Assembly: GCA_937859515.1 (NCBI GenBank)
Contig: CALMAK010000021.1
Coordinates: forward strand, 124,001-188,000
Origin: an uncultured Candidatus Saccharibacteria bacterium
Lineage (GTDB): Bacteria > Patescibacteriota > Saccharimonadia > Saccharimonadales > Saccharimonadaceae
Direction: 5' to 3'
Length of the DNA: 64,000 nt
Shown here: one piece after another, positions 9,286-18,297 of the stretch
Position numbering within the stretch: the first letter of the stretch is position 1
How the letters are laid out: the number at the start of each line of letters is the position of its first letter
Translations under genes and position numbers: made by a program
The notes under the pieces: generated by a model
What the model was told of the DNA's origin: nothing
Database searches by the model: none
Seen by the model: only the letters and a program-made list of their open reading frames with translations

Positions 9286-10700
9286 TCATCGCTCATTGGT
9301 GCAATACTTTCGGCCCACAACTGTAATTCTTGCAAGATAAATTGCTGGCTATCTGTTGCAGTCGATGTGAGTTTTGCCAATGACGCCATAAATGGCGCTA
9401 GCTTTGTACCAATTCTAACGCTGCGCCATGATTCCCACTCGGCAACTTCACTTTCACTCAGCGTATTTGGATAATTACGCGCCTTATAATGCAGTAGTAG
9501 TGGCGACAAGCGTTCGTCATCAAATTGCGGATGAAAATCGACTAGTTCGCGCTCGGATGCATTACGAACTGTTTCAATTCGAATTTTATCCCTGTCGCCA
9601 ACAAAACCATCGTACAGCTGTGCCTCAGGGTCGGCTGATTTTTTAAATTCAGGCCTACCCTCAAGGACCGAGCGAATATTCTCAGCAAAATGTGGCGCAC
9701 CCAATAATATCTTTTTGTGTTTTTCAATCGTTGCAATGTCAAGGTGGATTTTACTCCAGCTGTCTTCTTGCTCCAGCACACCCAGCGGTGCCACCGCTGG
9801 CACGCGATTATACTGCAGCTCCTTGACGGGGACTTTCACGAAATCCTCAGCTTTACGCTCTTCCCAGCCGGCAAATACCTTTGCTGCCAGCTGTTTCTGG
9901 TCAAGATTAACAAGCGGCGTTGGGTCATAACGAAGATCATACACCACCACATTGCCATTACGTCCAACTGTCAATGGAAATGCAACGGTTGTCTTCTCGT
10001 GCTCGGCGTCATAGCGACCACTCGTATAAACAAAAGGTCGCTTATCATCCAAGTTTACCAAGTTCATCACCTCGCGCTTGTCGCGTAGCTTCAATAAATA
10101 GTCAAACAATTGCGGCTGCTTGCCATGAATAAGCTTTGCGACCTCAATAGTTGCCATCACATCACTAAGGGCATCATGTGCCTTATAATGATCAACTCCG
10201 TTCAGTTTTGTCAGCAGTTCTAGCCGATTTGTCGCTTTACCGTCCTCCGTCACCGGCCACTGGATGCCTTCAGGTCTAAGCGCACGCGTCATACGCACCA
10301 CATCAAGAATATCCCAGCGTGACCGACCATCACGCCATGTCCATTCGTATGGATCATAGAAATTACGCCATAAAATATGACGCATAAATTCATCATCAAA
10401 GCGAATATTATTAAACCCCACCGCAATAGTGCCAGGCGTAAAGATATCTTGCACTACCATTCGCGCGAACTCCGCCTCACTATAACCATCTGCTACTGTT
10501 TGCTGTGGCGTGATACCTGTCACGAACAGCGCCTCAGGGCTAGGTAGTATATCATCATTCAATCGAATCAACTCGTTCACCGGCTCACCAATGGGGTTAA
10601 AATCCATGTCAGTGCGCTGCCCTGCGAATTGCATAATCCGATCGTCGCGTGCGCTAAGACCTGACGTCTCAAGGTCATAAAAGAAGAAGGTCTGTGTCAT
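9282..10700 (-). CDS. sbcB: Exodeoxyribonuclease I
   Basis: 472 residues, close to the usual length of ExoI (about 475). It degrades single-stranded DNA 3'-5' in recombination and mismatch repair. The DnaQ-type core begins at once with FFYDLETSGL (Exo I motif, D and E ligands). HKAHDALSDVMAT-like sequence (YKAHDALSDVMATIE) supplies Exo III, and SH3-like and helical domains follow. TACACT ends six bases before the ATG, again leaderless. Confidence 0.94.
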   Translation of the reverse strand: MTQTFFFYDLETSGLSARDDRIMQFAGQRTDMDFNPIGEPVNELIRLNDDILPSPEALFVTGITPQQTVADGYSEAEFARMVVQDIFTPGTIAVGFNNIRFDDEFMRHILWRNFYDPYEWTWRDGRSRWDILDVVRMTRALRPEGIQWPVTEDGKATNRLELLTKLNGVDHYKAHDALSDVMATIEVAKLIHGKQPQLFDYLLKLRDKREVMNLVNLDDKRPFVYTSGRYDAEHEKTTVAFPLTVGRNGNVVVYDLRYDPTPLVNLDQKQLAAKVFAGWEERKAEDFVKVPVKELQYNRVPAVAPLGVLEQEDSWSKIHLDIATIEKHKKILLGAPHFAENIRSVLEGRPEFKKSADPEAQLYDGFVGDRDKIRIETVRNASERELVDFHPQFDDERLSPLLLHYKARNYPNTLSESEVAEWESWRSVRIGTKLAPFMASLAKLTSTATDSQQFILQELQLWAESIAPMSDD

Positions 10701-10758
10701 ATACCTAGTGTACCAAAATTACACAGGATGGGATATCGGAAAGCCTACAACGCCATGT

Positions 10759-12300
10759 CTATCCGCGTCGGTCTGGATGCGCAACAACGGAAACACCTGC
10801 TACTACGATACCCAGGACAACCCACAGAAGTATGAGGGTTAGTTTATTTCCGACACCCGAATCTGGAGCAAGCGGTGTTGGACTACCGCCACCCTGGTTA
10901 GTTATATCACTATTCTGTAGATAAACAAACGTGACAGCGTTATCCGCCGCAGCAAGCACTATCGTCTGCGCCGCTGGCACGCGATACCCCTGAATACTAG
11001 GCGGCGTAAAATGAGTCGACACTCCAGCCCTAAAATACGCGCTCATGTCAGTCGAAAACTCATACGGCCACACGTCTGGATCGGTAACATTGAGCGTATC
11101 AACAACATGGCCCAATCCATACCCTGTAATCGGCGTACCGTCGCTACCAATGCCAATCAGTGTCGCGTCTGGTCGCAGCGAAGTCCCGTCCTCATCATGA
11201 TACCGCACCGTCACAGAGGTAGAGTTCGTCACGTATGCACCCGTTACTCGGAATCCCTCTCGCGCCGTCCAGTCATCATCCAAAAACTCTTCGATGTCGA
11301 GACCATAGGGATGCGCGGCGATAAACGCTGGGTCGGTCGCATTGATACGCACAATCTGCGCATGCTCCTCGTAGTAGGCCAGACACGCTTTATCACCGCT
11401 GCAATACGTATACGGCGTCGCCGACCAGTCAATGCCGTTAAATGTAAATGGATTACCACCTTCTATCCCGGCTCCTCCGCTATCATAAAAGAACATAGGA
11501 TTACCCTCGACAGTAACACTCGATAGATTGTTGTACGAAAAGGCACCATTTCCTACTGCGACAACCGAGCTAGGGATGGTGAGCGAATCAAAGTTGTTAA
11601 GTGAAAAAGCATTAACTTCAATGGCGACAGTGCCGACATCTGGGAAAACAATGGAAGTAAGTTGATTATCCTGGAAGGAGTAGGCATCGATCGTCGTCAC
11701 CGTGCTAGGAATCGTTATGGACGTAAGTTGATTACCAGAGAAGGCACTCATTCCTGTATTTTCGACCCCAGCACCGAGATGAACCGATGTCAGCTGGTTG
11801 CTGGAGAAGGCCATATAGCCTATCGTCGTTACGGAATCAGGGATTACAACTGAGGTAAGGTTATTATGATAAAAAGCATCCCTACCGATAGACGTTACCG
11901 AATCAGGAATTGTCACGGAAGTGAGATTGCCCTGAGAAAAAGCATAGTCGCCAATCATCGTGATAGAATCTGGAATCGTCACCGATGTCGCCAGCGTATT
12001 CTGAAATGCGAAAGAGCCAAATCCAAGCACTGACGCACCGCCAATCGTATGTGGAATATCCACCTCTGTTGGACAGGCGGGATTCGCAGGATTATTTGAC
12101 TCGTAGTCATAGTATTTGTTGATTATGCCCGTCCCGCTGTTGAAACTGAAACAGCTAGCCGGAGGAACAGCAGCCGATACGGGACGGGAGAAATAGATAG
12201 CAGCAGCAAGACCGACTGCAAGTGACAGCAGCACTGCACCAACGGTAGCCATCTTCACATGCAGACCATGTCGCCGATGATGTAATGGAGTTGAATTCAT
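10759..12300 (-). CDS. BspA-type leucine-rich-repeat surface protein
   Basis: 513 residues. A basic N-terminus and hydrophobic segment (about residues 15-44, ending PVSAA) form a signal peptide. About eight BspA-like LRR_5 repeats follow (pattern LTSVTIPDSVTSIGxxAF, residues about 85-270). Around residues 350-465 is a MucBP-like module (VRYHDEDGTSL ... VTFVYL). A C-terminal membrane helix follows (about 484-505), then a short basic tail. BspA-type repeats mediate adhesion; binding to a host bacterium is an inference from the lifestyle. GAGAGATG provides a ribosome binding site. It lies 89 bases downstream of obg. Confidence 0.85.
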   Translation of the reverse strand: MNSTPLHHRRHGLHVKMATVGAVLLSLAVGLAAAIYFSRPVSAAVPPASCFSFNSGTGIINKYYDYESNNPANPACPTEVDIPHTIGGASVLGFGSFAFQNTLATSVTIPDSITMIGDYAFSQGNLTSVTIPDSVTSIGRDAFYHNNLTSVVIPDSVTTIGYMAFSSNQLTSVHLGAGVENTGMSAFSGNQLTSITIPSTVTTIDAYSFQDNQLTSIVFPDVGTVAIEVNAFSLNNFDSLTIPSSVVAVGNGAFSYNNLSSVTVEGNPMFFYDSGGAGIEGGNPFTFNGIDWSATPYTYCSGDKACLAYYEEHAQIVRINATDPAFIAAHPYGLDIEEFLDDDWTAREGFRVTGAYVTNSTSVTVRYHDEDGTSLRPDATLIGIGSDGTPITGYGLGHVVDTLNVTDPDVWPYEFSTDMSAYFRAGVSTHFTPPSIQGYRVPAAQTIVLAAADNAVTFVYLQNSDITNQGGGSPTPLAPDSGVGNKLTLILLWVVLGIVVAGVSVVAHPDRRG

Positions 12301-12389
12301 AGTGTCATCTCTCTTCTGTAGTGGAGATACTGTTTATATTTTCATGATGGGGAAATCTAGTCCTATTGTAGCATAGGCATAACCAAAAC

Positions 12390-13688
12390 CTACTGCTCAA
12401 CAAACGTAAAGTCTGTGGCTCCGATACGAATCATACTCTCACCAACCGCACCAAGTCGCACCAATTGGTGCGTAATACCCATCTTCTTCATAATGTCACG
12501 AAGACGATTAAGACCTTCAAAATTATCAACATTCGTACGACGAGCAAACTTTTCGATCTTATCGCCAGACACTTCATATACCGTTACGCCGTCTTCATCA
12601 AGGACTTCAACTGACCATGCGTTTTCTCGCTGCGCATCCGTCAGCCCAATTACTGGTAGCTCATCAATATCATCATCCTCGACTTTTTCGGCTTCGTCCA
12701 CACGCATCTGCGTGACCTTCTGTCGGAGCGCGCGCAACACCTCTTTCAAACCCTTATGAGCCGTGGCAGATATAGCAAACACCTGGGCGTCTGATGCCGC
12801 AACCGCATGAACTGCCTCGATTTGCATAGTAACAATCTCTTCGTCAAGGCCTTCCGTTTTGGTCAGCGCAATAATTTCTGGTCGGTCAACTAGTTCGGGA
12901 CTGTACAGCTCTAACTCACGACGAATTGTCGTGTAGGCGGCTGCGATATCATCAGTATATGCATCAATAAGATGCAGCAGTACAGATGTTCGCTCGACGT
13001 GACGCAAAAAGGCGTCGCCAAGCCCCTTGCCATCACTCGCACCTTCGATCAGCCCTGGAATATCAGCAATCAGCAACGATCCGTCATCAATATCAGCCAC
13101 GCCAAGGTTCGGTGTCAATGTCGTAAATGCATAATCGGCAATCTCTGGACGAGCGTTTGACACCACGCTAAGGAATGTCGACTTACCAGCGTTTGGAAAT
13201 CCAACCAATCCAACATCCGCAAGCAACTTCAGCTCTAGCTCGGCCTCATAGGAATCACCCATTTCGCCAATTTCAGCAATACGCGGGGTTTGACGCACGG
13301 ACGATTTAAAATGTGCATTACCAAATCCACCATCACCGCCCATCGCGACAACGACTTGCTGATCGTGACGAGTGAGATCGGCAATTACCGTACCGTCGCG
13401 GCGCACGACCGTGCCCACCGGCACCTTAACAATCAAATCCGCACCAGAACGGCCCTGTCGTTTTGCTTTACTGCCGTTAACGCCATTTTCAGCCTTTAGT
13501 TCAGGTTTGTAGCGAAAATCAATCAAGGTATTCAAGTTATCAGTTGCCTGAAAAATAACATCGCCACCCTTGCCACCGTTACCGCCATCCGGACCGCCTT
13601 TATCAACATAAATCTCATGACGAAAACTGACCGCGCCATCGCCGCCTTTTCCTGCCTGGATAAATACTTTAGCGGTATCGACAAACAT
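12390..13688 (-). CDS. obg: Obg/CgtA GTPase
   Basis: 432 residues, the ribosome-associated GTPase required for 50S assembly and stress control. The glycine-rich Obg fold fills residues 1-158 (KGGDGAVSFRHEIYVDKGGP, GGNGGKGGDV). The G domain has G1 GFPNAGKST, G3 DIPGLIEGA and G4 ALTKTE. A C-terminal OCT domain is present (residues about 345-432). TATAAT ends ten bases before the ATG. Confidence 0.97.
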   Translation of the reverse strand: MFVDTAKVFIQAGKGGDGAVSFRHEIYVDKGGPDGGNGGKGGDVIFQATDNLNTLIDFRYKPELKAENGVNGSKAKRQGRSGADLIVKVPVGTVVRRDGTVIADLTRHDQQVVVAMGGDGGFGNAHFKSSVRQTPRIAEIGEMGDSYEAELELKLLADVGLVGFPNAGKSTFLSVVSNARPEIADYAFTTLTPNLGVADIDDGSLLIADIPGLIEGASDGKGLGDAFLRHVERTSVLLHLIDAYTDDIAAAYTTIRRELELYSPELVDRPEIIALTKTEGLDEEIVTMQIEAVHAVAASDAQVFAISATAHKGLKEVLRALRQKVTQMRVDEAEKVEDDDIDELPVIGLTDAQRENAWSVEVLDEDGVTVYEVSGDKIEKFARRTNVDNFEGLNRLRDIMKKMGITHQLVRLGAVGESMIRIGATDFTFVEQ

Positions 13689-13706
13689 AATTAGCTTTAT
13701 TATAGC

Positions 13707-13739
13707 AAAATCACCTCTATTTTCATAGAGGTGATTTTA
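13707..13739 (-). terminator. Intrinsic terminator of the LysM-CHAP gene
   Basis: A 13-base stem, AAAATCACCTCTA and its complement with a TTTTCA loop, just beyond the hydrolase stop codon and ahead of obg. Confidence 0.85.
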
Positions 13740-13757
13740 TTGTAAAGTATATTTCTA

Positions 13758-14915
13758 TTAATGAATAAACGTCCATCGAGACTGAGCGTCAGCAATTGAT
13801 ACCGTTCCTGATCCAATACGGTTCCAGCCGGCGATACCATTCATGTCTCGATACGTCACTGTACCAGCCGCATAATCAACGCTGTCAATAATGCCAACAT
13901 GCCCATAACCACCGCCACCATACGAAGTCTGGAAGACAGCGCCTGGTGCAGGCGTACTGTTAACAACATACCCTTGAGCTCGTGCTGCCGCTGCCCACGT
14001 ATTAGCATTACCCCAGAAGCTACCAACTGGACGACCCATCTGTGCGCGGCGCTCATAGGCATACCACGTACAGTATCCGTACACATAGCGGTTACCGACA
14101 GATCCACTCATGAAGTTGCCGAGTGATGACGTGTTACTTGATGACCCGCCACCGCCCGTCCATACCGGTCGAGGTGCAACGTATCCCGGACGTTCGGTCT
14201 CAGGCAGCTGTCCGCCTGGAATAATGATCTTAGTATCTTTTGCAATACCCTGAAGCTCAAGATCATTAAAGGCAATAATGCGAGCCTCGCTAGCCTTGTA
14301 TTTTTCGGCGAGCTTTGCAACTGTATCGCCATCTTTGACGGTATACACCACTCCGTCCACTGGAGGAATCGTCAACTCTTTATCAACGTCCAGCGCATCA
14401 GACGTAAGGTTATTTGCCCACTTGATAGTATCCTTTGACACGCCATAACGCGCCGATACCGTATCAACCGTATCACCAGTTTTCGCCACGTACGTAACAA
14501 GCTCGCGTCGGTCACCAGTAGGCTGAACGATCTGCTGTTTGCTAACACTCGTAGTAGTGCTTGATGGCGTAATTTCATTTTTTGCCGCCAATGACACCGA
14601 GAGGTTAGCGACATTATTTGCAACAGGAAGATTTGCCGCTTCGGCGACATTAGCTGCGATTGATGTTGCGACCACCTCATTAACAGAAGTATCTGATGTA
14701 CCTTGTTGGCGCGAAACGTCACTGACACTCGCTGTCGCTGTAATTGACTCTGGCTTTTTATAGCTCATCGCAACGATGGCAATCGCAGCGACAAACATAC
14801 TGGCATAAATCGCAACCGTCGAAGGTTTGATCGCCGCCTTTTTTCGTCTGACAACGCGTTTTGCGGCCGTCGCTACATTGAGACTCGCACTACGTTGTTG
14901 AGTTTGAATACTAAT
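13758..14915 (-). CDS. Membrane-anchored LysM-CHAP peptidoglycan hydrolase, probable ATT start
   Basis: Predicted wall amidase/endopeptidase. Two LysM domains (about residues 145-190 and 192-236 in this model; YVAKTGDTVDTVSARYGVS and YTVKDGDTVAKLAEKYKAS) precede a C-terminal CHAP domain with the catalytic cysteine in YCTWYAYERRAQMG and the histidine in GGYGHVGIIDSV. The first ATG in frame (14798) lies in the middle of the only membrane helix and lacks a ribosome site. The frame runs upstream to a TAA at 14960-14958 with no ATG, GTG or TTG. ATT at 14915 has AGGAG (14927-14923) exactly seven bases ahead and restores a basic N-terminus plus a whole helix. The start remains inference. Confidence 0.85.
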   Translation of the reverse strand: MSIQTQQRSASLNVATAAKRVVRRKKAAIKPSTVAIYASMFVAAIAIVAMSYKKPESITATASVSDVSRQQGTSDTSVNEVVATSIAANVAEAANLPVANNVANLSVSLAAKNEITPSSTTTSVSKQQIVQPTGDRRELVTYVAKTGDTVDTVSARYGVSKDTIKWANNLTSDALDVDKELTIPPVDGVVYTVKDGDTVAKLAEKYKASEARIIAFNDLELQGIAKDTKIIIPGGQLPETERPGYVAPRPVWTGGGGSSSNTSSLGNFMSGSVGNRYVYGYCTWYAYERRAQMGRPVGSFWGNANTWAAAARAQGYVVNSTPAPGAVFQTSYGGGGYGHVGIIDSVDYAAGTVTYRDMNGIAGWNRIGSGTVSIADAQSRWTFIH

Positions 14916-14957
14916 TCTGGTTCTCCTGTCGCTCGTATTGCTACAAGGACGGCTACC

Positions 14958-14993
14958 TTACTCTGTCTTTCTTCTCGCAGGAACAGAATACAT
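14958..14993 (-). CDS. Possible 11-codon upstream ORF
   Basis: ATG ... TAA encoding MYSVPARRKTE in the leader of the hydrolase, in the same frame as the main gene and separated from its ATT by 14 codons. Its ribosome site is weak. It may be a leader peptide, chance, or the remnant of an original N-terminus cut off by a nonsense mutation. Confidence 0.3.
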   Translation of the reverse strand: MYSVPARRKTE

Positions 14994-15049
14994 GATCGAC
15001 CTATTTCATTAATAATATTATTTCAATAGCTAGTGTGCTGTATTCGTCT

Positions 15050-15114
15050 CGACATTTGTCGGTAGGCCCATTCACGTACTTTTATCTTAGGCCCACCGTA
15101 CGCCATTACTGGCG
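15050..15114 (-). ncRNA. Structured leader RNA upstream of the wall hydrolase
   Basis: In the minus-strand transcript three consecutive helices form: CGCC-AGTAAT-GGCG (15114-15101), GGTGGGCC with GGCCTACC (15097-15090 with 15068-15061, one G-U pair) around a 21-base loop, and CGAC-AAAT-GTCG (15061-15050). The stretch begins about 27 bases after the predicted transcription start. The position suggests a cis-regulatory RNA. It does not match the c-di-AMP riboswitch as I remember it. Confidence 0.45.
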
Positions 15115-15147
15115 CATGCAGACAAAGCAGCGAATGTGCTAATTCTT

Positions 15148-15176
15148 AGTATAACAATCATTGTCATACGTGTCAA
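15148..15176 (-). promoter_or_regulatory. Strong promoter of the LysM-CHAP gene
   Basis: TTGACA (15176-15171), exactly 17 bases, TATACT (15153-15148). It lies about 230 bases before the predicted start codon, giving one of the longest leaders in the window. Confidence 0.75.
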
Positions 15177-15188
15177 TTCATTTTATAA

Positions 15189-16277
15189 CTATATAATTTG
15201 ACACTTTTTTTCGCAGTGATTACGAATGTTTGCCTCGTGCTCGGCGAGAGTTCGTGCATAATATGTCCTATCATCATCACCACTCAGAAAATAGATATAG
15301 TCACCTTTTGCTGGACTGCCTACTGCTGTTAAGGCGCCGACCCCCGGGCTAGCAATTGGCCCTGGTGGTAACCCCGGATAGCGCCTCGTATTGTACGGCG
15401 AATCGTAGTTCACGTCACGAGGCCTTCCCTCTTTATCGGCAATATATTGGTATGTCACATCCGAACCTAACTCCATACCTGTCTTGAGACGTAGTAGAAA
15501 AATCTGTGCAATTTGCTCTTTGTCGTCGCCACCTGACTCTCGCTGGATAATTGACGCCAAGGTAATGCCCTCGTACAAGCTGAGACCTTGCGCCTTATAC
15601 TTTGCAACAAGATCTTCGCGCTGTATCACTTCGTAATAATCATCAAAGAAACGCTGTAGGACCTCCTTGACTGACGTTCCTTTGGTAAATCGATGTGTCT
15701 CACCAAAGATGTACCCTTCCAAATCAGCAGTACTAGGTTTACCCGCGAACAGTGGATGGTCATATGACATCGATAGTGCTTCATCAATCTCCGTCTCGCT
15801 GAATCCTATCTTCAGTAACACTTTGCGACTATCTGCCAGTGTTGCACCAGGTAAAAATGTCACCTCAAACTCTTCATTAGCAGGACCACTTACTAACAAC
15901 TGGACTACTTCTTGCGTCGACATATGACGAGCAAACTGATACGTTCCTGCCTGAAGCTTGTTGCGAACACCCGTCAGTCTTGTATAGATGTCAAAGGCTG
16001 TATGGCTGCGAATAATGTCTTTCTCTTCAAGGTGGCGCGCAATCTCACTCGGCATCATACCACTGACAATCTCGATCGAACGAGGAGCCTCGTCACTCGC
16101 ATCTACTGGGCGCAACGCCTGAGTATACATCACGAGGACACTCACTACCGCCACAATAATAAGCCCTGCAATACCCGCGAGGATACGCCATACCGGAAAC
16201 TTCTTCTTCATACTAGGTGTAATGCCTCCGATATGATCCTCGATGGGCTTTGGCTGGAGTGTCGGCCGATTATCCAT
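15189..16277 (-). CDS. mltG: Endolytic murein transglycosylase MltG (YceG-like)
   Basis: 362 residues. MltG is a membrane-anchored lytic transglycosylase that cuts nascent glycan strands and sets their length. An N-terminal cytoplasmic tail and one membrane helix (about residues 30-52) precede a LysM-like part and the YceG core. The catalytic glutamate is in LASIIQRESGG, and NSPYNT-like YDSPYNTRRYPGLPPGPIASPG is present. The ATG at 16277 overlaps the end of ruvX; the upstream in-frame codons (to 16289) are less likely. Fourth gene of the ftsA operon. Confidence 0.94.
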   Translation of the reverse strand: MDNRPTLQPKPIEDHIGGITPSMKKKFPVWRILAGIAGLIIVAVVSVLVMYTQALRPVDASDEAPRSIEIVSGMMPSEIARHLEEKDIIRSHTAFDIYTRLTGVRNKLQAGTYQFARHMSTQEVVQLLVSGPANEEFEVTFLPGATLADSRKVLLKIGFSETEIDEALSMSYDHPLFAGKPSTADLEGYIFGETHRFTKGTSVKEVLQRFFDDYYEVIQREDLVAKYKAQGLSLYEGITLASIIQRESGGDDKEQIAQIFLLRLKTGMELGSDVTYQYIADKEGRPRDVNYDSPYNTRRYPGLPPGPIASPGVGALTAVGSPAKGDYIYFLSGDDDRTYYARTLAEHEANIRNHCEKKCQII

Positions 16278-16680
16278 AATGCACCTCAATAAAGTCTTGC
16301 AGTATGATGGCTGCAGCCTGTGCGTCGATATCCTGTTTTGAGTAGGGGCGACCGTGCGCTTTCAATCGCTCTTCGGCCATAACACTCGTCAACGACTCAT
16401 CTTGAAATTCAATTGGCACATCAAATGCCTCCAACTGGCGAGTAAAATTCTCAACATATGTGGTTTGTGTTGTAGCAAGCCCGGATTGATTGCGCGGATA
16501 TCCTACCACCACCGTATCGATTCTTTCGGCGACAATTATCTCTCCAATTGCTTTTGCTGGATCGTCGCTCATATCAACCGTGTCAAACGGTACAGCAATT
16601 CGCACACCCGTATCTGCCAGTGCAACACCGGTGTACTTCTTGCCGACGTCAAGACCAAGCAGAGTTTTATTCGCTGGCAT
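16270..16680 (-). CDS. ruvX: RuvX/YqgF family resolvase-like protein
   Basis: 136 residues with the RNase H-like fold. YqgF family proteins act in pre-16S rRNA processing or Holliday-junction resolution. GLDVGKKYTGVALAD near the start and DESLTSVMAEERLK and DAQAAAIILQDFI near the end hold the acidic catalytic residues. The ATG at 16680 overlaps the upstream stop by 14 bases; another in-frame ATG at 16698 is possible. Translationally coupled to both neighbours. Confidence 0.92.
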   Translation of the reverse strand: MPANKTLLGLDVGKKYTGVALADTGVRIAVPFDTVDMSDDPAKAIGEIIVAERIDTVVVGYPRNQSGLATTQTTYVENFTRQLEAFDVPIEFQDESLTSVMAEERLKAHGRPYSKQDIDAQAAAIILQDFIEVHYG

Positions 16681-18295
16681 TCTCGACATTGAACTCAATC
16701 GTTACTTTGTCAACATTCTTCGGCACGGTACGTACCCAAAAATACGAGAACTTCACCTCAACATCGCTGATGCCATCAACCTTGGTCAGTTCATTCTGGA
16801 TATCCCCAAATCGCTTGCCCAAAACCGCTTCTTTGATATCATCCTCATTGATAACGGGACCAATGTGACCCGTAGTGACTAGTCGAACCGTCGCCGCATC
16901 ACCAGATCGTACGAAATCATTCAATTTCACCATATCAACACCTGTTTTGTATACTTTTTGTGTCGTCTGATCTTGCATTTGCTTCTTCAAGACGTCTCTC
17001 AGATAATTATCAATCTCAGACCTTTCAACACCATTCAAACGATAGGTCACTTTACTGGTCAGTTTTGCCTTCTTATCGGGTGCCTCGGCACCAACCGCAG
17101 GAGCAGAGGTAGCATCTTGCCTATCAGCTACAAAGCTGGCATCAATTACCTGCACAGAATCAGCAAACTTTCCTTTTAACTCCCGGCGTACATCATCAGT
17201 TGATTCGGCAACGAGTTTTTCTTTTGCCGCCTGCACGTCTGCCGCCAGCACAATCGGAACCACTTTGGTTGTGCCACCGCTGGTTGCGCCAACAAAGCTC
17301 GCACTAACACCTGCACCACTTACCGAACCAGTCGCAGCATTATAGCTTGTGCCAGCCTCCGCTGCCGTCACCGAACCCGTAGCAGTGCCCGGGCTTGCAC
17401 ATGGAGTTCCACCGCACCACGAAAGTGATGCACCGGCAACCGTTACCGAAGTATCCAGCACGTACACCTTACCACTTGTAGAAGAGAGTTCCGTACCGGC
17501 CGCAATCGTGCGAGAGGAAGGTGTCGAGTTAGAGAATTTTACCGTTCCAGTTGCCTTCTCCCCTACATCTCTCTCACCCGTTGCCTCAAAATCAACACTC
17601 GCCTCGCGCTCAATTGTCTGAGTATCTGCCTTGATCGTACCCACCTCAGCATCAGTTGTCGTACCGAGTGCTACGACACCACTGACTGGCACTGTTGTAG
17701 TACGCGCCGTAATGATAACGGTTGCAGCAGGTGCGAACACAAATGCCCATATCAGTACACCTATCAGGACAGCACCTGCTCCTAAGATAAGAAGCAGCTT
17801 TTTGCGAAAGACATTAAAATCAGGAACTTTTTTGGCTGAGGATTTTTTAATTGGTTTGGGTTTTGCACTCTCTTCGGCCTCACCGATGTCAATTCCCTCA
17901 ATAAGCTCTTCATCTTCTTTTGAGGCATCCTTTTTATCAACCGCCTTCGCAATATCGCCGACTGGCAGTTGTGATCCATCAATTACATCTTCGCCATTAT
18001 CAACATCAAGCGCTGGGATTTCAGCAATCTCCGGCTTGCTTTGTAGGTTTTTAGCAACCGGGATTGAGGCAGCCGCAGACAATGCAGATAGTGCCTGATT
18101 ATTAGTAATCAAAACAATTCGCTTGTCAGCCTGCGTCGCGGCACGCTGCAACAGGCGCAGATTAACTGCACTTTGCAATACCCCAATGCGTTTCGGTGGC
18201 ACAAGAGCGACAATCTTCTCGTTACTCGACTTTACCTTGCCAATAATGGCAGTAATGTCATCTTCTACGTCAATGTATACTACGTCTTTATTCAT
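16667..18295 (-). CDS. Membrane-anchored protein of the CPR 'baseplate J-like' family
   Basis: 542 residues. The N-terminal domain (about 1-90; DVVYIDVEDDITAIIGKVKS, then VALVPPKRIGVLQSAVNLRLL) has an alternating alpha/beta pattern. An acidic linker with a Lys-rich stretch follows, then one membrane helix (about 170-192) and a large Thr/Ser/Val-rich extracellular beta part. In CPR annotations such proteins are often labelled 'baseplate J/gp47 family'; no phage genes are near. It starts two bases after the ftsA stop, so a partner of the FtsA-like protein in division or envelope work is a reasonable inference. Function is unknown. Confidence 0.7.
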   Translation of the reverse strand: MNKDVVYIDVEDDITAIIGKVKSSNEKIVALVPPKRIGVLQSAVNLRLLQRAATQADKRIVLITNNQALSALSAAASIPVAKNLQSKPEIAEIPALDVDNGEDVIDGSQLPVGDIAKAVDKKDASKEDEELIEGIDIGEAEESAKPKPIKKSSAKKVPDFNVFRKKLLLILGAGAVLIGVLIWAFVFAPAATVIITARTTTVPVSGVVALGTTTDAEVGTIKADTQTIEREASVDFEATGERDVGEKATGTVKFSNSTPSSRTIAAGTELSSTSGKVYVLDTSVTVAGASLSWCGGTPCASPGTATGSVTAAEAGTSYNAATGSVSGAGVSASFVGATSGGTTKVVPIVLAADVQAAKEKLVAESTDDVRRELKGKFADSVQVIDASFVADRQDATSAPAVGAEAPDKKAKLTSKVTYRLNGVERSEIDNYLRDVLKKQMQDQTTQKVYKTGVDMVKLNDFVRSGDAATVRLVTTGHIGPVINEDDIKEAVLGKRFGDIQNELTKVDGISDVEVKFSYFWVRTVPKNVDKVTIEFNVENASE

Positions 18296-18297
18296 GT

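Noticed and set aside
15050-15153. c-di-AMP (ydaO) riboswitch upstream of the wall hydrolase
   Set aside because: The conserved core segments as I remember them are not found; reported only as a structured leader.
16667-18295. Prophage, from the 'baseplate J' label used for similar proteins
   Set aside because: No other phage gene nearby; the gene is embedded in the ftsA-ruvX-mltG operon.
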